Below, piece by piece: positions 11,433 through 18,072 of a stretch of DNA of 29,798 bases. Positions within the stretch are counted from its first letter, which is position 1, and each line of letters begins with the position of its first letter. Position numbers and translations under genes: made by a program. Origin of the DNA: a virus. Where the stretch lies: positions 1-29,798 of the IMG/VR virus record IMGVR_UViG_3300032246_002423. One strand, written 5' to 3'. The notes under the pieces were generated by a model. That model did not search any database. It saw nothing but the letters and a program-made list of their open reading frames with translations, and was not told the DNA's origin.

Positions 11433-12706
11433 TATCTAAATAACCTATCTGTTCGTGTTTCTTTTGTATAATCTTTTCCAAATTCAGCAAACAAAGACTT
11501 ATTTTTTTCACGATTAACAATTCCTCTTGACCATGAGAATCCTGCATCTCCGCCCCATGCAAGCCACATAATATATCCATTAGATGGGTTTGCTGAGTTA
11601 CCCCAGTCTTTACCCTTCTTGTCTACCTCATGGCGTGAGAAGTATGAGTACATTCTCTTAACAGTACTAAGAGATAATGACTCACCTCTTGCTAACTGCC
11701 CTGCACGAGTCCAGCCAACTGCAGTTCCTGCACCGTTAGCCTTTCCATCTTCCTTAAACTTAATTGCTCTACGAGCAGCAGATCTTGCTCCTGCTGGTGG
11801 TGAGTATCCGTCTGCTTTAGACATCTTTGCTGCATCCTCATAGTCTTCTAAACTAATGTTTGGCATATTAATTCTATTTATATCAGACATCAAAGCACCA
11901 ATAGAGTAAGGTGTGTAGTAGTATGTTCCATCTTCTTCTTCAAGCATTCTAACTGCAACTGCTGGATTATCTGGAGTAGACTCAACAGAATAAGGATTTC
12001 CTGGCTGACCATATGTTCCGCCTTCAAGCATAACATGCTCTACTTGACCAACAACTGGACCTTCAGTTGTCATTGCAATAACAAAATCTCCTTCAACTAT
12101 TGGTGCATCCATTTTTGTTACTGGAATACAATTAGGAACCATTCTGCCATTATCTCCTGGCTTCATACCTCTTTGTGTATATCCTTCCCAACAAGGATCT
12201 GCTTTACCAATTTGTGCATCATACATAGCCATTTGAGTTTCTGCATCTAATCCACCGCCACATTCAGGACAAGATGAACATGGAATATTTTGCTCCATAC
12301 ACATTTCACATTCACATTTTTGATAAGTATTAGTTGGCATTATTGGATTTTCTGGAAGTGGTGCATTGGCTTTCATTTCAGACATACTATCTTCATCTGG
12401 TATTGGGTTTGCACATACTGGACAATCTGGGCAATCTACATTCATTTCTTTACAGGTTGCACAATCGCATCCTTGATATGTTGATGGTGCAATAACTTCT
12501 GCAGTAATTGACTTACCAAACGCAGAACCAGCCCAAATACTTACACCAGGCTTATTATGTATTCCAGGCCCTGTAGGTCTTGATTGATTTAAACTATATT
12601 GTGGTTTCTTCATACCAACTGATGGATTAATGTGTGATGAAGGGTTTGCTGGTGTTGGATCAGTTACAGTTGCATTGTAAGACACATCCATTGGTGTGTC
12701 AGACAT
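11432..12706 (-). CDS. Virion-associated protein with tandem Cys repeats and prohead-type C-terminal domain
   Basis: This 424-residue protein has two matching Cys clusters (C80-C98 and C131-C149), each reading C-x-C-x2-C-x6-C-x2-C-x2-C, so a duplicated metal-binding module. Then comes CWEGYTQRGMKPGDNGRMVPNC. The C-terminal region (about 300-400) resembles a domain often attached to phage prohead proteases or head proteins: SAARRAI, GTAVGWTRAGQLA, VKRMYSYFSRHEVDK, WLAWGGDAG. No protease domain is visible. It is coupled by TAATG to Dps upstream and the small basic gene downstream. Confidence 0.6.
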   Translation of the reverse strand: MSDTPMDVSYNATVTDPTPANPSSHINPSVGMKKPQYSLNQSRPTGPGIHNKPGVSIWAGSAFGKSITAEVIAPSTYQGCDCATCKEMNVDCPDCPVCANPIPDEDSMSEMKANAPLPENPIMPTNTYQKCECEMCMEQNIPCSSCPECGGGLDAETQMAMYDAQIGKADPCWEGYTQRGMKPGDNGRMVPNCIPVTKMDAPIVEGDFVIAMTTEGPVVGQVEHVMLEGGTYGQPGNPYSVESTPDNPAVAVRMLEEEDGTYYYTPYSIGALMSDINRINMPNISLEDYEDAAKMSKADGYSPPAGARSAARRAIKFKEDGKANGAGTAVGWTRAGQLARGESLSLSTVKRMYSYFSRHEVDKKGKDWGNSANPSNGYIMWLAWGGDAGFSWSRGIVNREKNKSLFAEFGKDYTKETRTDRLFR

Positions 12707-13155
12707 TAGTCGTTGCCAACTTCTTTAAGTGATGCAGACAGCATCCAGTGCCATCTCTGATGCATGTCCATGCGCTCTGCAAAGAAGTTTGCAATTGCAT
12801 GTTGCTTATTTTGTGTAGCAAGATCAACAGCATCTGTAAGTTTTGCAAGAACCATATCATTAGCCATAAGTAAATCTGCAGACATCATCATTGGGTCTGA
12901 AGTAACATCAGGCTCTCCAACTTCATTTAATACAATAAATCTTGATAGTTTAAATGGTGCATATGTATCTAACTTACGAAGCCATTCTGCATACGTATCT
13001 GTTGCTCCATCATAATCTGTATAAATATTTTCAAAAAGTTCATGGTACTGAAGGAAATCATCACCCTCTACATTCCAGTGATATCCATGTGCTTTTAGTT
13101 TAAGAGTTATGTTGTCTGCAAGCAAAACTTTTAACAGATTGACTAATTCTTCCAT
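12706..13155 (-). CDS. dps: Dps-like ferritin
   Basis: This 149-residue protein has K-x-H-x2-HWNV-x-G and the inter-subunit ferroxidase ligands H26, H38, D53 and E57. These show exactly the spacing (12, 15 and 4) of classic Dps proteins. Dps dodecamers oxidise Fe(II) with hydrogen peroxide, store iron and often protect DNA. There is no Lys-rich N-terminal tail, so DNA binding is not obvious. The gene sits between two TAATG junctions next to virion-type genes, so it could protect DNA during infection or be packaged. Confidence 0.85.
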   Translation of the reverse strand: MEELVNLLKVLLADNITLKLKAHGYHWNVEGDDFLQYHELFENIYTDYDGATDTYAEWLRKLDTYAPFKLSRFIVLNEVGEPDVTSDPMMMSADLLMANDMVLAKLTDAVDLATQNKQHAIANFFAERMDMHQRWHWMLSASLKEVGND

Positions 13156-13727
13156 TACATATCCATATGATAAACAGTAGATGCTTGTGTCTGAATGATA
13201 TCACCCTTGAACTTTATCTTTACAAAATATTGATTTTCATATTTTTGTGGTAGTGATAATGCATAATACTTATCAGGGAAAACAATAAATCCTCTACCAG
13301 CAACTGGAGAAAACATTGTAAATACTGTTAGGTCATCTACTGATTTTGCTTCCCCTGCTTTTTCATTAAAAACATATGTGTGGGCATCTGATTCATTTGC
13401 AGATATAAACAAGATTAGGTTTCCCTCTTCCTCATCTATTTCTGGTGATTCGTATTCAATTTCTTGTCTATCTGATTTTTGGTCCATTTTAATTAAAGTG
13501 ATAGCCTCTACACGCTTTATATCTATTCTATTAAAATTGGCAAACTGATCTAACTTTCTAACAAAAAATGCTGCTTCTTCACTTAGTTCATCTGGATTTA
13601 CATCTAAGACAACATTAGAAATTAAACTATTGTCTTTATCAACTGACCAATCACGCCTAGCCTCAAGGGTTCGAAGTAGTTCTTTGCCTTCTTCTTGCTC
13701 CATGTATCTATCATCAAAAATAATCAT
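13155..13727 (-). CDS. Hypothetical protein, possibly oxygenase-fold or virion-associated
   Basis: This 190-residue acidic protein has a beta-rich second half (GRGFIVFPDKYYALSLPQ, YFVKIKFKG). The pattern loosely recalls the C-terminal strands of phage 2OG-oxygenase-like proteins, but no HxD...H triad can be placed. It is the first gene of the Dps operon. A TGGTATAAT promoter lies upstream, and AGGTGG plus GGGG precede the ATG. Confidence 0.55.
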   Translation of the reverse strand: MIIFDDRYMEQEEGKELLRTLEARRDWSVDKDNSLISNVVLDVNPDELSEEAAFFVRKLDQFANFNRIDIKRVEAITLIKMDQKSDRQEIEYESPEIDEEEGNLILFISANESDAHTYVFNEKAGEAKSVDDLTVFTMFSPVAGRGFIVFPDKYYALSLPQKYENQYFVKIKFKGDIIQTQASTVYHMDM

Positions 13728-13761
13728 TATGCCCCTACCACCTTTTCTTGGTTATAACTAT

Positions 13762-13767
13762 ATTATA
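13762..13767 (-). promoter_or_regulatory. Extended -10 promoter of the Dps operon
   Basis: TGG-TATAAT on the - strand, overlapping the 3' end of the HNH gene, is 34 bases before ATG 13727. Confidence 0.55.
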
Positions 13768-14029
13768 CCATTCTTCTGTTATAAGTTCTTATTCTGTGAC
13801 AATTTGCACAGACTACTTCACATTTTTCTATCTCTTTTTTTATAGATTTCCAGGAAAATCCGTCATGAATCATGCGTGAAACATTGTATTTCTTATCTCT
13901 TATGTGATCAAAATCTAGTATTATATGGTTATTAATTCCACAATCAACACAGCCAGAAGCCTCTTTAATTTCAGCAAGTTTGCGCTTATACTCTTGCTTA
14001 TTGTATTGATCCAACTCTTTGTTAGTCAT
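13763..14029 (-). CDS. HNH endonuclease
   Basis: This 88-residue protein has CVDC near residue 27, then the HNH core DFDH, and CEVVCANCHRIRT at the C terminus supplying the second Cys pair and His. This is a complete small zinc-stabilised HNH domain of the homing type. I chose ATG 14029 because a GG-TATAAT element lies 7 bases upstream; the ORF is open further to 14071. It has its own promoter between host-like genes, in keeping with a mobile homing gene. Confidence 0.8.
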   Translation of the reverse strand: MTNKELDQYNKQEYKRKLAEIKEASGCVDCGINNHIILDFDHIRDKKYNVSRMIHDGFSWKSIKKEIEKCEVVCANCHRIRTYNRRMV

Positions 14030-14036
14030 TGAGATT

Positions 14037-14042
14037 ATTATA
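14037..14042 (-). promoter_or_regulatory. -10 element of a leaderless unit (GG-TATAAT)
   Basis: TATAAT ends 7 bases before ATG 14029 and is preceded by TTTGACGG. The same TTTGACGG precedes the element at 26683-26688. Confidence 0.6.
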
Positions 14043-14057
14043 CCGTCAAATATTAAG

Positions 14058-14139
14058 CCCCACACAGGCAATTCACCTGACTTGCGCCACGGTCTCTATC
14101 TAATGGGTAACTAATCCATCACTAAGGTCCTGTGTGGGG
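14058..14139 (-). ncRNA. Candidate structured RNA closed by an 11-bp stem
   Basis: CCCCACACAGG (14058-14068) and CCTGTGTGGGG (14129-14139) are perfect inverted repeats 60 bases apart in a gene-free gap. Read on the - strand, a TACAAT (14148-14153) lies about 8 bases before the 5' arm, so transcription could start at the stem. The inside holds a further hairpin, TGATGG pairing with CCATTA. No T-run follows the 3' arm. It could be a small RNA, or a 3' structure of the hsp20 transcript. Confidence 0.45.
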
Positions 14140-14153
14140 ACTTTTATATTGTA

Positions 14154-14570
14154 CTACTTGATTTTAATTGTTTTAGGTTTTTTTTCTTCAGGAACGATTC
14201 GATCAATGCTTACATTGAGCATGCCGTCTTTTAGTTCAGCACCAGTAACCTCCATGTATTCACCTAGAGCAAATGATCTAACAAACTTACGACCAGCAAT
14301 GCCCTTATGAACAACTTCAGCGTTTGTTGTTTCTGTTATCTCACCCTTGATAATTAATGTTCCACTATCAATTGTTACATCAATATCATCTTTTGTAAAT
14401 CCTGCAATTGCGATTGACAAACGATATGTATCTTCATCTAATTTAAGAAGATCATATGGAGGATATGATTGTGAATTTACCTTATGTGCGGTATTTAAAC
14501 GGCTCAACTCTCTGTTAAAGCCAATAAAAAAAGGATCATTGAATAGATCCATAGCGAACTGTGTTACCAT
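14154..14570 (-). CDS. Small heat-shock protein (Hsp20/alpha-crystallin)
   Basis: In this 138-residue protein the alpha-crystallin domain starts at about residue 36. It has the sequence SIAIAGFTKDDIDV, a central GTLIIKGE, FVRSFALG and GMLNVSID, then a Lys-rich tail ending IKIK in the usual I-x-I position. The family holds unfolding proteins in soluble complexes without ATP. Phages of several groups carry it. It forms its own unit, with a -10 (TGATATAAT) just after the terminator upstream and a GGGG ribosome binding site. Confidence 0.88.
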   Translation of the reverse strand: MVTQFAMDLFNDPFFIGFNRELSRLNTAHKVNSQSYPPYDLLKLDEDTYRLSIAIAGFTKDDIDVTIDSGTLIIKGEITETTNAEVVHKGIAGRKFVRSFALGEYMEVTGAELKDGMLNVSIDRIVPEEKKPKTIKIK

Positions 14571-14626
14571 GTTATTCCCCTTTCAAGCGAATAATTAATT
14601 GACCCCCCTAATGGGCAGGTACAAAT

Positions 14627-14632
14627 ATTATA
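14627..14632 (-). promoter_or_regulatory. Extended -10 promoter of hsp20
   Basis: TGATATAAT on the - strand is 57 bases upstream of ATG 14570. It leaves a leader with a short CCC/GGG hairpin. Confidence 0.55.
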
Positions 14633-14641
14633 TCATAAAAA

Positions 14642-14664
14642 TGAACAGTTTATAGACTTGTTCA
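14642..14664 (-). terminator. Rho-independent terminator
   Basis: On the - strand TGAAC-(A)-AGT, loop CTATAA and ACT-GTTCA form an 8-pair stem followed by TTTTT. It ends the transcript from the gene at 15035, after the structured element next to it. Confidence 0.65.
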
Positions 14665-14669
14665 GGTCC

Positions 14670-14727
14670 CCCAGGTTGCGACCCTGGGCTTATCCGTACT
14701 CAGCAATAAGGTCGCTTACAAAGCAAC
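14670..14727 (-). ncRNA. tRNA-like three-arm RNA element, not a standard tRNA
   Basis: Three adjacent hairpins can be drawn on the - strand. GTTGC-TTTGTAA-GCGAC has a 5-bp stem and 7-base loop, like an anticodon arm with TGT. CTTAT...ATAAG is like a long variable arm. CCCAGG-GTCGCAA-CCTGGG is like a T arm but lacks TTCGA. No acceptor stem can be paired, so a functional tRNA is unlikely. A degenerate tRNA or tRNA-mimicking 3' element is possible. A terminator follows. Confidence 0.4.
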
Positions 14728-14753
14728 TGCATGTATCATGACGGAATATTATA

Positions 14754-15035
14754 TTACTTTTTTGCTGCTGTCTTCTTTGCTACTGCTTTCTTTGCAGGAG
14801 CCTTTTTTACAGTTGCCTTCTTTACTGCAGCCTCTACTTCTGCTACTTCTGGAAGACGACCAAATGCTTTATCATTTGGATTAATTGCTCTTAATGCCAC
14901 TGGTGCAATTGCAGCCAATAGTGAGTACGCAAGAGTCTTAGGATCTGTTACCCCAGACATATATAGTGCAATTGCAGCACCAAGTACTGATCTACCATAT
15001 GATGCAAGCATTGCTTTTAGTTGTGTGTTATTCAT
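14754..15035 (-). CDS. Small membrane protein with histone-H1-like Lys/Ala tail
   Basis: In this 93-residue protein, residues 8-50 contain Ala/Leu-rich hydrophobic helices (RSVLGAAIALYMSG, LLAAIAPVALRAI). The last 25 residues are a repeat of Lys-Lys-Ala with Thr, Pro and Val, as in H1-like DNA-binding tails. It has a strong AGGAGG site. I recall similar actinophage proteins near structural genes. Holin-like or DNA/membrane tethering roles are both conceivable. The highly charged end also fits holins. Confidence 0.6.
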   Translation of the reverse strand: MNNTQLKAMLASYGRSVLGAAIALYMSGVTDPKTLAYSLLAAIAPVALRAINPNDKAFGRLPEVAEVEAAVKKATVKKAPAKKAVAKKTAAKK

Positions 15036-15045
15036 AATTTTCCTC

Positions 15046-15204
15046 CTAGGAAATGTAGTTAGATAGTATGTAGTAGCCTAACCACAATCCAATTATACCA
15101 GCAACCCCAGCAAAAACTGGTGGGGCAGGAACTGGTAATTTAAAAGCAGCAAAAACTATACCACATCCAAATCCTGTAAATATAGATAATATAACATCTT
15201 TCAT
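15046..15204 (-). CDS. XapX/DUF1427-like small membrane protein
   Basis: This 52-residue protein has two membrane spans separated by LPVPAPP, which is the signature of the XapX domain (DUF1427). I placed the start at ATG 15204 because AAGGAG lies 6 bases upstream; the ORF extends to 15234 without a site. The family's function is unknown. It was named for its link to xanthosine metabolism, but no such genes are nearby. Confidence 0.7.
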   Translation of the reverse strand: MKDVILSIFTGFGCGIVFAAFKLPVPAPPVFAGVAGIIGLWLGYYILSNYIS

Positions 15205-15205
15205 T

Positions 15206-15400
15206 TTATTCTCCTTTTGCGTCTGGATGATCAAGTGGGGTTGGAGCAGTAATTAAGCAATCACACTCAGCACATCTTGCATCATCTAATAAATAACCAG
15301 CAACATCATAAGTTTCTGGATCAAACTGAACTGTAATTCTTATAAATACAGAACCACAGCATGGACAAATTGATGAAGGAATTCCCCTTGCATCAATCAT
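15206..15400 (-). CDS. Zinc-ribbon protein
   Basis: This 64-residue protein has CPCC (residues 12-15) and CAEC (residues 43-46), followed by Cys-Leu-Ile, with a beta-like centre. It is a classic short zinc ribbon of the kind I recall in many aquatic phages. It starts in an overlap with the gene upstream and ends just before the ribosome binding site of the XapX-like gene. Confidence 0.6.
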   Translation of the reverse strand: MIDARGIPSSICPCCGSVFIRITVQFDPETYDVAGYLLDDARCAECDCLITAPTPLDHPDAKGE

Positions 15401-15785
15401 TTTTTATTTCTTCTGGAAATATTTTTTCTAGTTCTCTATATAGTTCTACTATTGTAACCATTTGATCATAAAGTGGATATCCAGAGCCAACAAGTCCAAC
15501 TCGCTCAAAATGTTCAACTATTGGCAACATATCTTTTTGAAATTTCAGAAAACTTTCTTGAACTGTCTCAATATATAAAAATGCATCATCTCTAGATTTA
15601 TTTAAAAATATTAAATATTCTTGACTATTTTTAATAGATATATCGTCTTTTAATATTGTATTATCAATAGAAGTTTGCAAAAGTTTCTTTGAAACTTTAT
15701 GTAATGATGATCTAACTTTTGCATTATCAAATATTAAAAATAAAAAAGAAGATATAAAAATAAAAAATATTATAAAATCTAGCAT
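15393..15785 (-). CDS. Membrane-anchored hypothetical protein
   Basis: This 130-residue protein has an N-terminal hydrophobic segment (residues 2-20, rich in Phe and Ile) followed by a helical, probably coiled-coil cytoplasmic part. ATG 15785 is chosen because GGGGG lies 4 bases upstream; the ORF is open to 15803. It overlaps both neighbours. The layout (anchor plus coiled coil) is compatible with spanin-like or superinfection-exclusion proteins, with no specific evidence. Confidence 0.55.
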   Translation of the reverse strand: MLDFIIFFIFISSFLFLIFDNAKVRSSLHKVSKKLLQTSIDNTILKDDISIKNSQEYLIFLNKSRDDAFLYIETVQESFLKFQKDMLPIVEHFERVGLVGSGYPLYDQMVTIVELYRELEKIFPEEIKND

Positions 15786-15793
15786 GCAACCCC

Positions 15794-16078
15794 CTATATC
15801 CAATACTTAATTATAGCAGTAAGAGCCAATGTTGTCCATATAAGATTAAATATAATTATAGTGGGTAATGTTTTCACTGTTGATGTCCAAATTAAGGATA
15901 AACTAGATACTAATGCAAAAATATATAGCCACCACCATTGCATACCAAAAAGCAGTCCTGGTACAATTATTGTTACCTTTGTCATGAAGGCAATAAACTC
16001 TATTGTATTTGTTTTATTCCAATAAGATTTTTTTCTCATTGTTAATAGTACAGTTTTAATTGTAGAAAGGCTATTCAT
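15794..16078 (-). CDS. Small integral membrane protein
   Basis: This 94-residue protein has three hydrophobic stretches (about residues 30-47, 48-63 and 70-92) with many Trp residues. The start ATG 16078 overlaps the end of the halogenase gene (AATGAATAG), with GGGGG upstream, so it is translated with the halogenase. It may serve as a membrane partner; there is no direct evidence. Confidence 0.55.
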   Translation of the reverse strand: MNSLSTIKTVLLTMRKKSYWNKTNTIEFIAFMTKVTIIVPGLLFGMQWWWLYIFALVSSLSLIWTSTVKTLPTIIIFNLIWTTLALTAIIKYWI

Positions 16079-17594
16079 TAAATCCCCCAAGTTGTTTGAT
16101 AAACTGCGAATGATCAATAAAATGGTTTGATAAAACTTTTCTTTTTGCTTTAACTTTATTTAGTTGTTCTTCCTGATGCTTGTATTGTTTATATATGTCT
16201 TGAAGATAATCTTTATTAAAAATATTATTTCCATACATAATTATATAATAACTGATTGGATCAAAAGACATATTTTCACCAACAGTATATTTAAAACTAT
16301 TTAAATCTTTAATTTTTTCTTTTAATGTTTCTGGCATTTTATTATTAATAGTAAAGTTTGTCCAAAAATCAGTATTCATTTTATCTGTCATGTAATGCAG
16401 GTATAAAAAGTCTCTGATCTCCTCGCAATCCGCTGAATAAGTATCATTAAGTATTTGAACATGTTCTTTATTTTTTTCAAAGATATTGAATTCTTTTCTA
16501 AAAGCAATACCCAATACAGTAATTGATTGCATTATAGATGTTGCCTCTAAAGGTTCAACAAACCCTGAAGAAAGACCTACTGCTATTGTGTTTTTATTCC
16601 ATATTGTTTTATAATGACCTGGATTAAATGTAAATGTTTTAGGAGATTGAATTTCATGTCCCAATTTTTTTTCAATTTCTTTTTTTGCTTCATCTTCTGT
16701 TATATAGTCAGAATCAAAAACATATCCACAGCCATATCTATGCTGTAATGGTATCTTCCACATCCAACCATAATTCATTGCTGTGGACTCTGTATATGCT
16801 GGTATGTTTTCTTTATCTATATCAAGAAAAAATGGAACTGCTTTTTTTGCTGGTAAACTTTCTGAAAAACTTTTCCATTCTGTTTTAAAAATATTTTTAT
16901 TTATTAGTCTGGCAAAACCAGAACAATCAAAAATAAAATCAGAGTTAACTTTAAAGCCATCCTTTAATTTAATCTCTATAATATCTCCTGTGCTATCTTG
17001 AATAAAATCTTCAATAACACCATCTACATGCACAACTCCTCTTTGAATTGCTACCTCTGATAAATATTTTGCCATTGCTCTTGCATCAAAATGCAAAGAG
17101 TATAGATTATATATATCAAAATCTGATATATCTGTTGACTGATTATTTTTTCCTATAAAAGGTATTTTATTTACATCTAAAGCCATTGCAGATATTTTAT
17201 ATTCATCTTGTTTTACATCTTGTGACATATAAAAAAGATCTAAAACTGGAATTTTATTTTTATTTGTTGGAGTATTAAAAAATATTTCTTTTGTTTTTAA
17301 ATTAAATTTATTTATTGAAAATCCATGATAATAACTATTTCCATTATTGTTAAAATTATCAAATTTAATTGCAAGTTTCATTGTTGAATTGGTTTTTTTT
17401 ATTAAATCCTGAACAGATATTCCTAGTGAGTCAAGGAATGGAATAAAATTTGGGGTTGAACCCTCTCCTGCACCCAATATACCAATTTCAGTACTCTCTA
17501 TGACAGTAATTGAGCAGTCTGGGTACCTTTTTTGTGCAGCAAGTGCTGTTAGCCATCCCGCAGTTCCGCCACCTACAACAACAATTTTTTTCAA
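16071..17594 (-). CDS. Flavin-dependent halogenase (tryptophan halogenase family)
   Basis: This 507-residue protein is full length for the family. The FAD loop GGGTAGW is at residues 8-14 and the second flavin motif GAGEGSTP at 41-48. The catalytic-lysine region TMKLAIKF has K73 at the position of the chloramine lysine of PrnA-type enzymes. The diagnostic W-x-W-x-I-P (WMWKIP) is near residue 276, and PLEATSI is near 347. Such enzymes oxidise chloride, bromide or iodide with reduced flavin and halogenate aromatic substrates. No flavin reductase is visible. It starts at TTG overlapping the upstream TGA. Confidence 0.9.
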   Translation of the reverse strand: MKKIVVVGGGTAGWLTALAAQKRYPDCSITVIESTEIGILGAGEGSTPNFIPFLDSLGISVQDLIKKTNSTMKLAIKFDNFNNNGNSYYHGFSINKFNLKTKEIFFNTPTNKNKIPVLDLFYMSQDVKQDEYKISAMALDVNKIPFIGKNNQSTDISDFDIYNLYSLHFDARAMAKYLSEVAIQRGVVHVDGVIEDFIQDSTGDIIEIKLKDGFKVNSDFIFDCSGFARLINKNIFKTEWKSFSESLPAKKAVPFFLDIDKENIPAYTESTAMNYGWMWKIPLQHRYGCGYVFDSDYITEDEAKKEIEKKLGHEIQSPKTFTFNPGHYKTIWNKNTIAVGLSSGFVEPLEATSIMQSITVLGIAFRKEFNIFEKNKEHVQILNDTYSADCEEIRDFLYLHYMTDKMNTDFWTNFTINNKMPETLKEKIKDLNSFKYTVGENMSFDPISYYIIMYGNNIFNKDYLQDIYKQYKHQEEQLNKVKAKRKVLSNHFIDHSQFIKQLGGFNE

Positions 17595-17812
17595 ATTGGT
17601 TTTCCACCTTCACGAACTAATAAGACTATTGCCCCATTATCTTCTAATGCTTTTTTAACTCTTATCATATACTCTACTGCAGCAACTCTATCTTCAACTG
17701 TTAGCCTCATGAAATCTGGCTCACTAGCCTTTACAGTAATAAAATTTTCATTATCTACTAGCGTCACATTAAAGTTTTTAGGTGCATGAATAGAGCGAAA
17801 TGCTCTTTTCAT
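17591..17812 (-). CDS. Small hypothetical protein before the halogenase
   Basis: This 73-residue protein has a beta strand, a central RLTVEDRVAAVEYMIRVKKALEDN-type amphipathic helix and a short strand. I prefer ATG 17812 because TATACA ends 6 bases upstream, as in the leaderless units. A GTG at 17827 with AGGA and a TAGTG junction is a good alternative that adds 5 residues. It is coupled to the halogenase by a TTGA overlap, so the two are coexpressed. The function is unknown. Confidence 0.55.
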   Translation of the reverse strand: MKRAFRSIHAPKNFNVTLVDNENFITVKASEPDFMRLTVEDRVAAVEYMIRVKKALEDNGAIVLLVREGGKPI

Positions 17813-17826
17813 TTGATCTGTATACA

Positions 17827-18030
17827 CTAATTCCTACCCCAAGAAATTTTATTCCACCCACGCTCATGAAAGTAATAAAGTATTGTCTTTGTTATCACTT
17901 CAAACCCTGCAATTGATGCAGCAGTAATTGCCTTATGTGTTATAAAGTATGACAATACAAAGGTATCTGCCGTTCCAATTATGCGCCAAGTGATTGCTTT
18001 TATTGCTGATCTTTGTTTAGTTACTTTCAT
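17827..18030 (-). CDS. DUF2061 membrane protein, copy 1
   Basis: This 67-residue protein shows the DUF2061 pattern: a basic start (KAITWRIIGTADTF), two hydrophobic helices and the ending YYFHERGWNKI. A second member is at 23293. The family's function is unknown; it also occurs near sulfate-assimilation genes in bacteria as I recall it, and here an APS kinase-like gene lies just upstream. The ribosome binding site is GGGGCAGGG. Confidence 0.75.
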   Translation of the reverse strand: MKVTKQRSAIKAITWRIIGTADTFVLSYFITHKAITAASIAGFEVITKTILYYFHERGWNKISWGRN

Positions 18031-18072
18031 TGCCCTGCCCCTATAGCCAACCAGGACAAAACTTCTTTTATT

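Noticed and set aside
14058-14139. Simple rho-independent terminator
   Set aside because: The arms are 60 bases apart and no T-run follows, so a standard terminator does not fit.
14670-14727. A tRNA-Thr or class II tRNA
   Set aside because: No acceptor stem, D arm or TTCGA T loop can be formed. It is kept only as a tRNA-like element.
14731-15066. + strand ORF rich in Ala/Phe opposite the Lys/Ala-tail protein
   Set aside because: It is an antisense shadow of Lys/Ala codons. The - strand gene has an AGGAGG site and a sensible protein.
16071-17594. General FAD monooxygenase or lycopene-cyclase-like protein
   Set aside because: The W-x-W-x-I-P motif and the lysine in MKLAIKF are specific to flavin-dependent halogenases.
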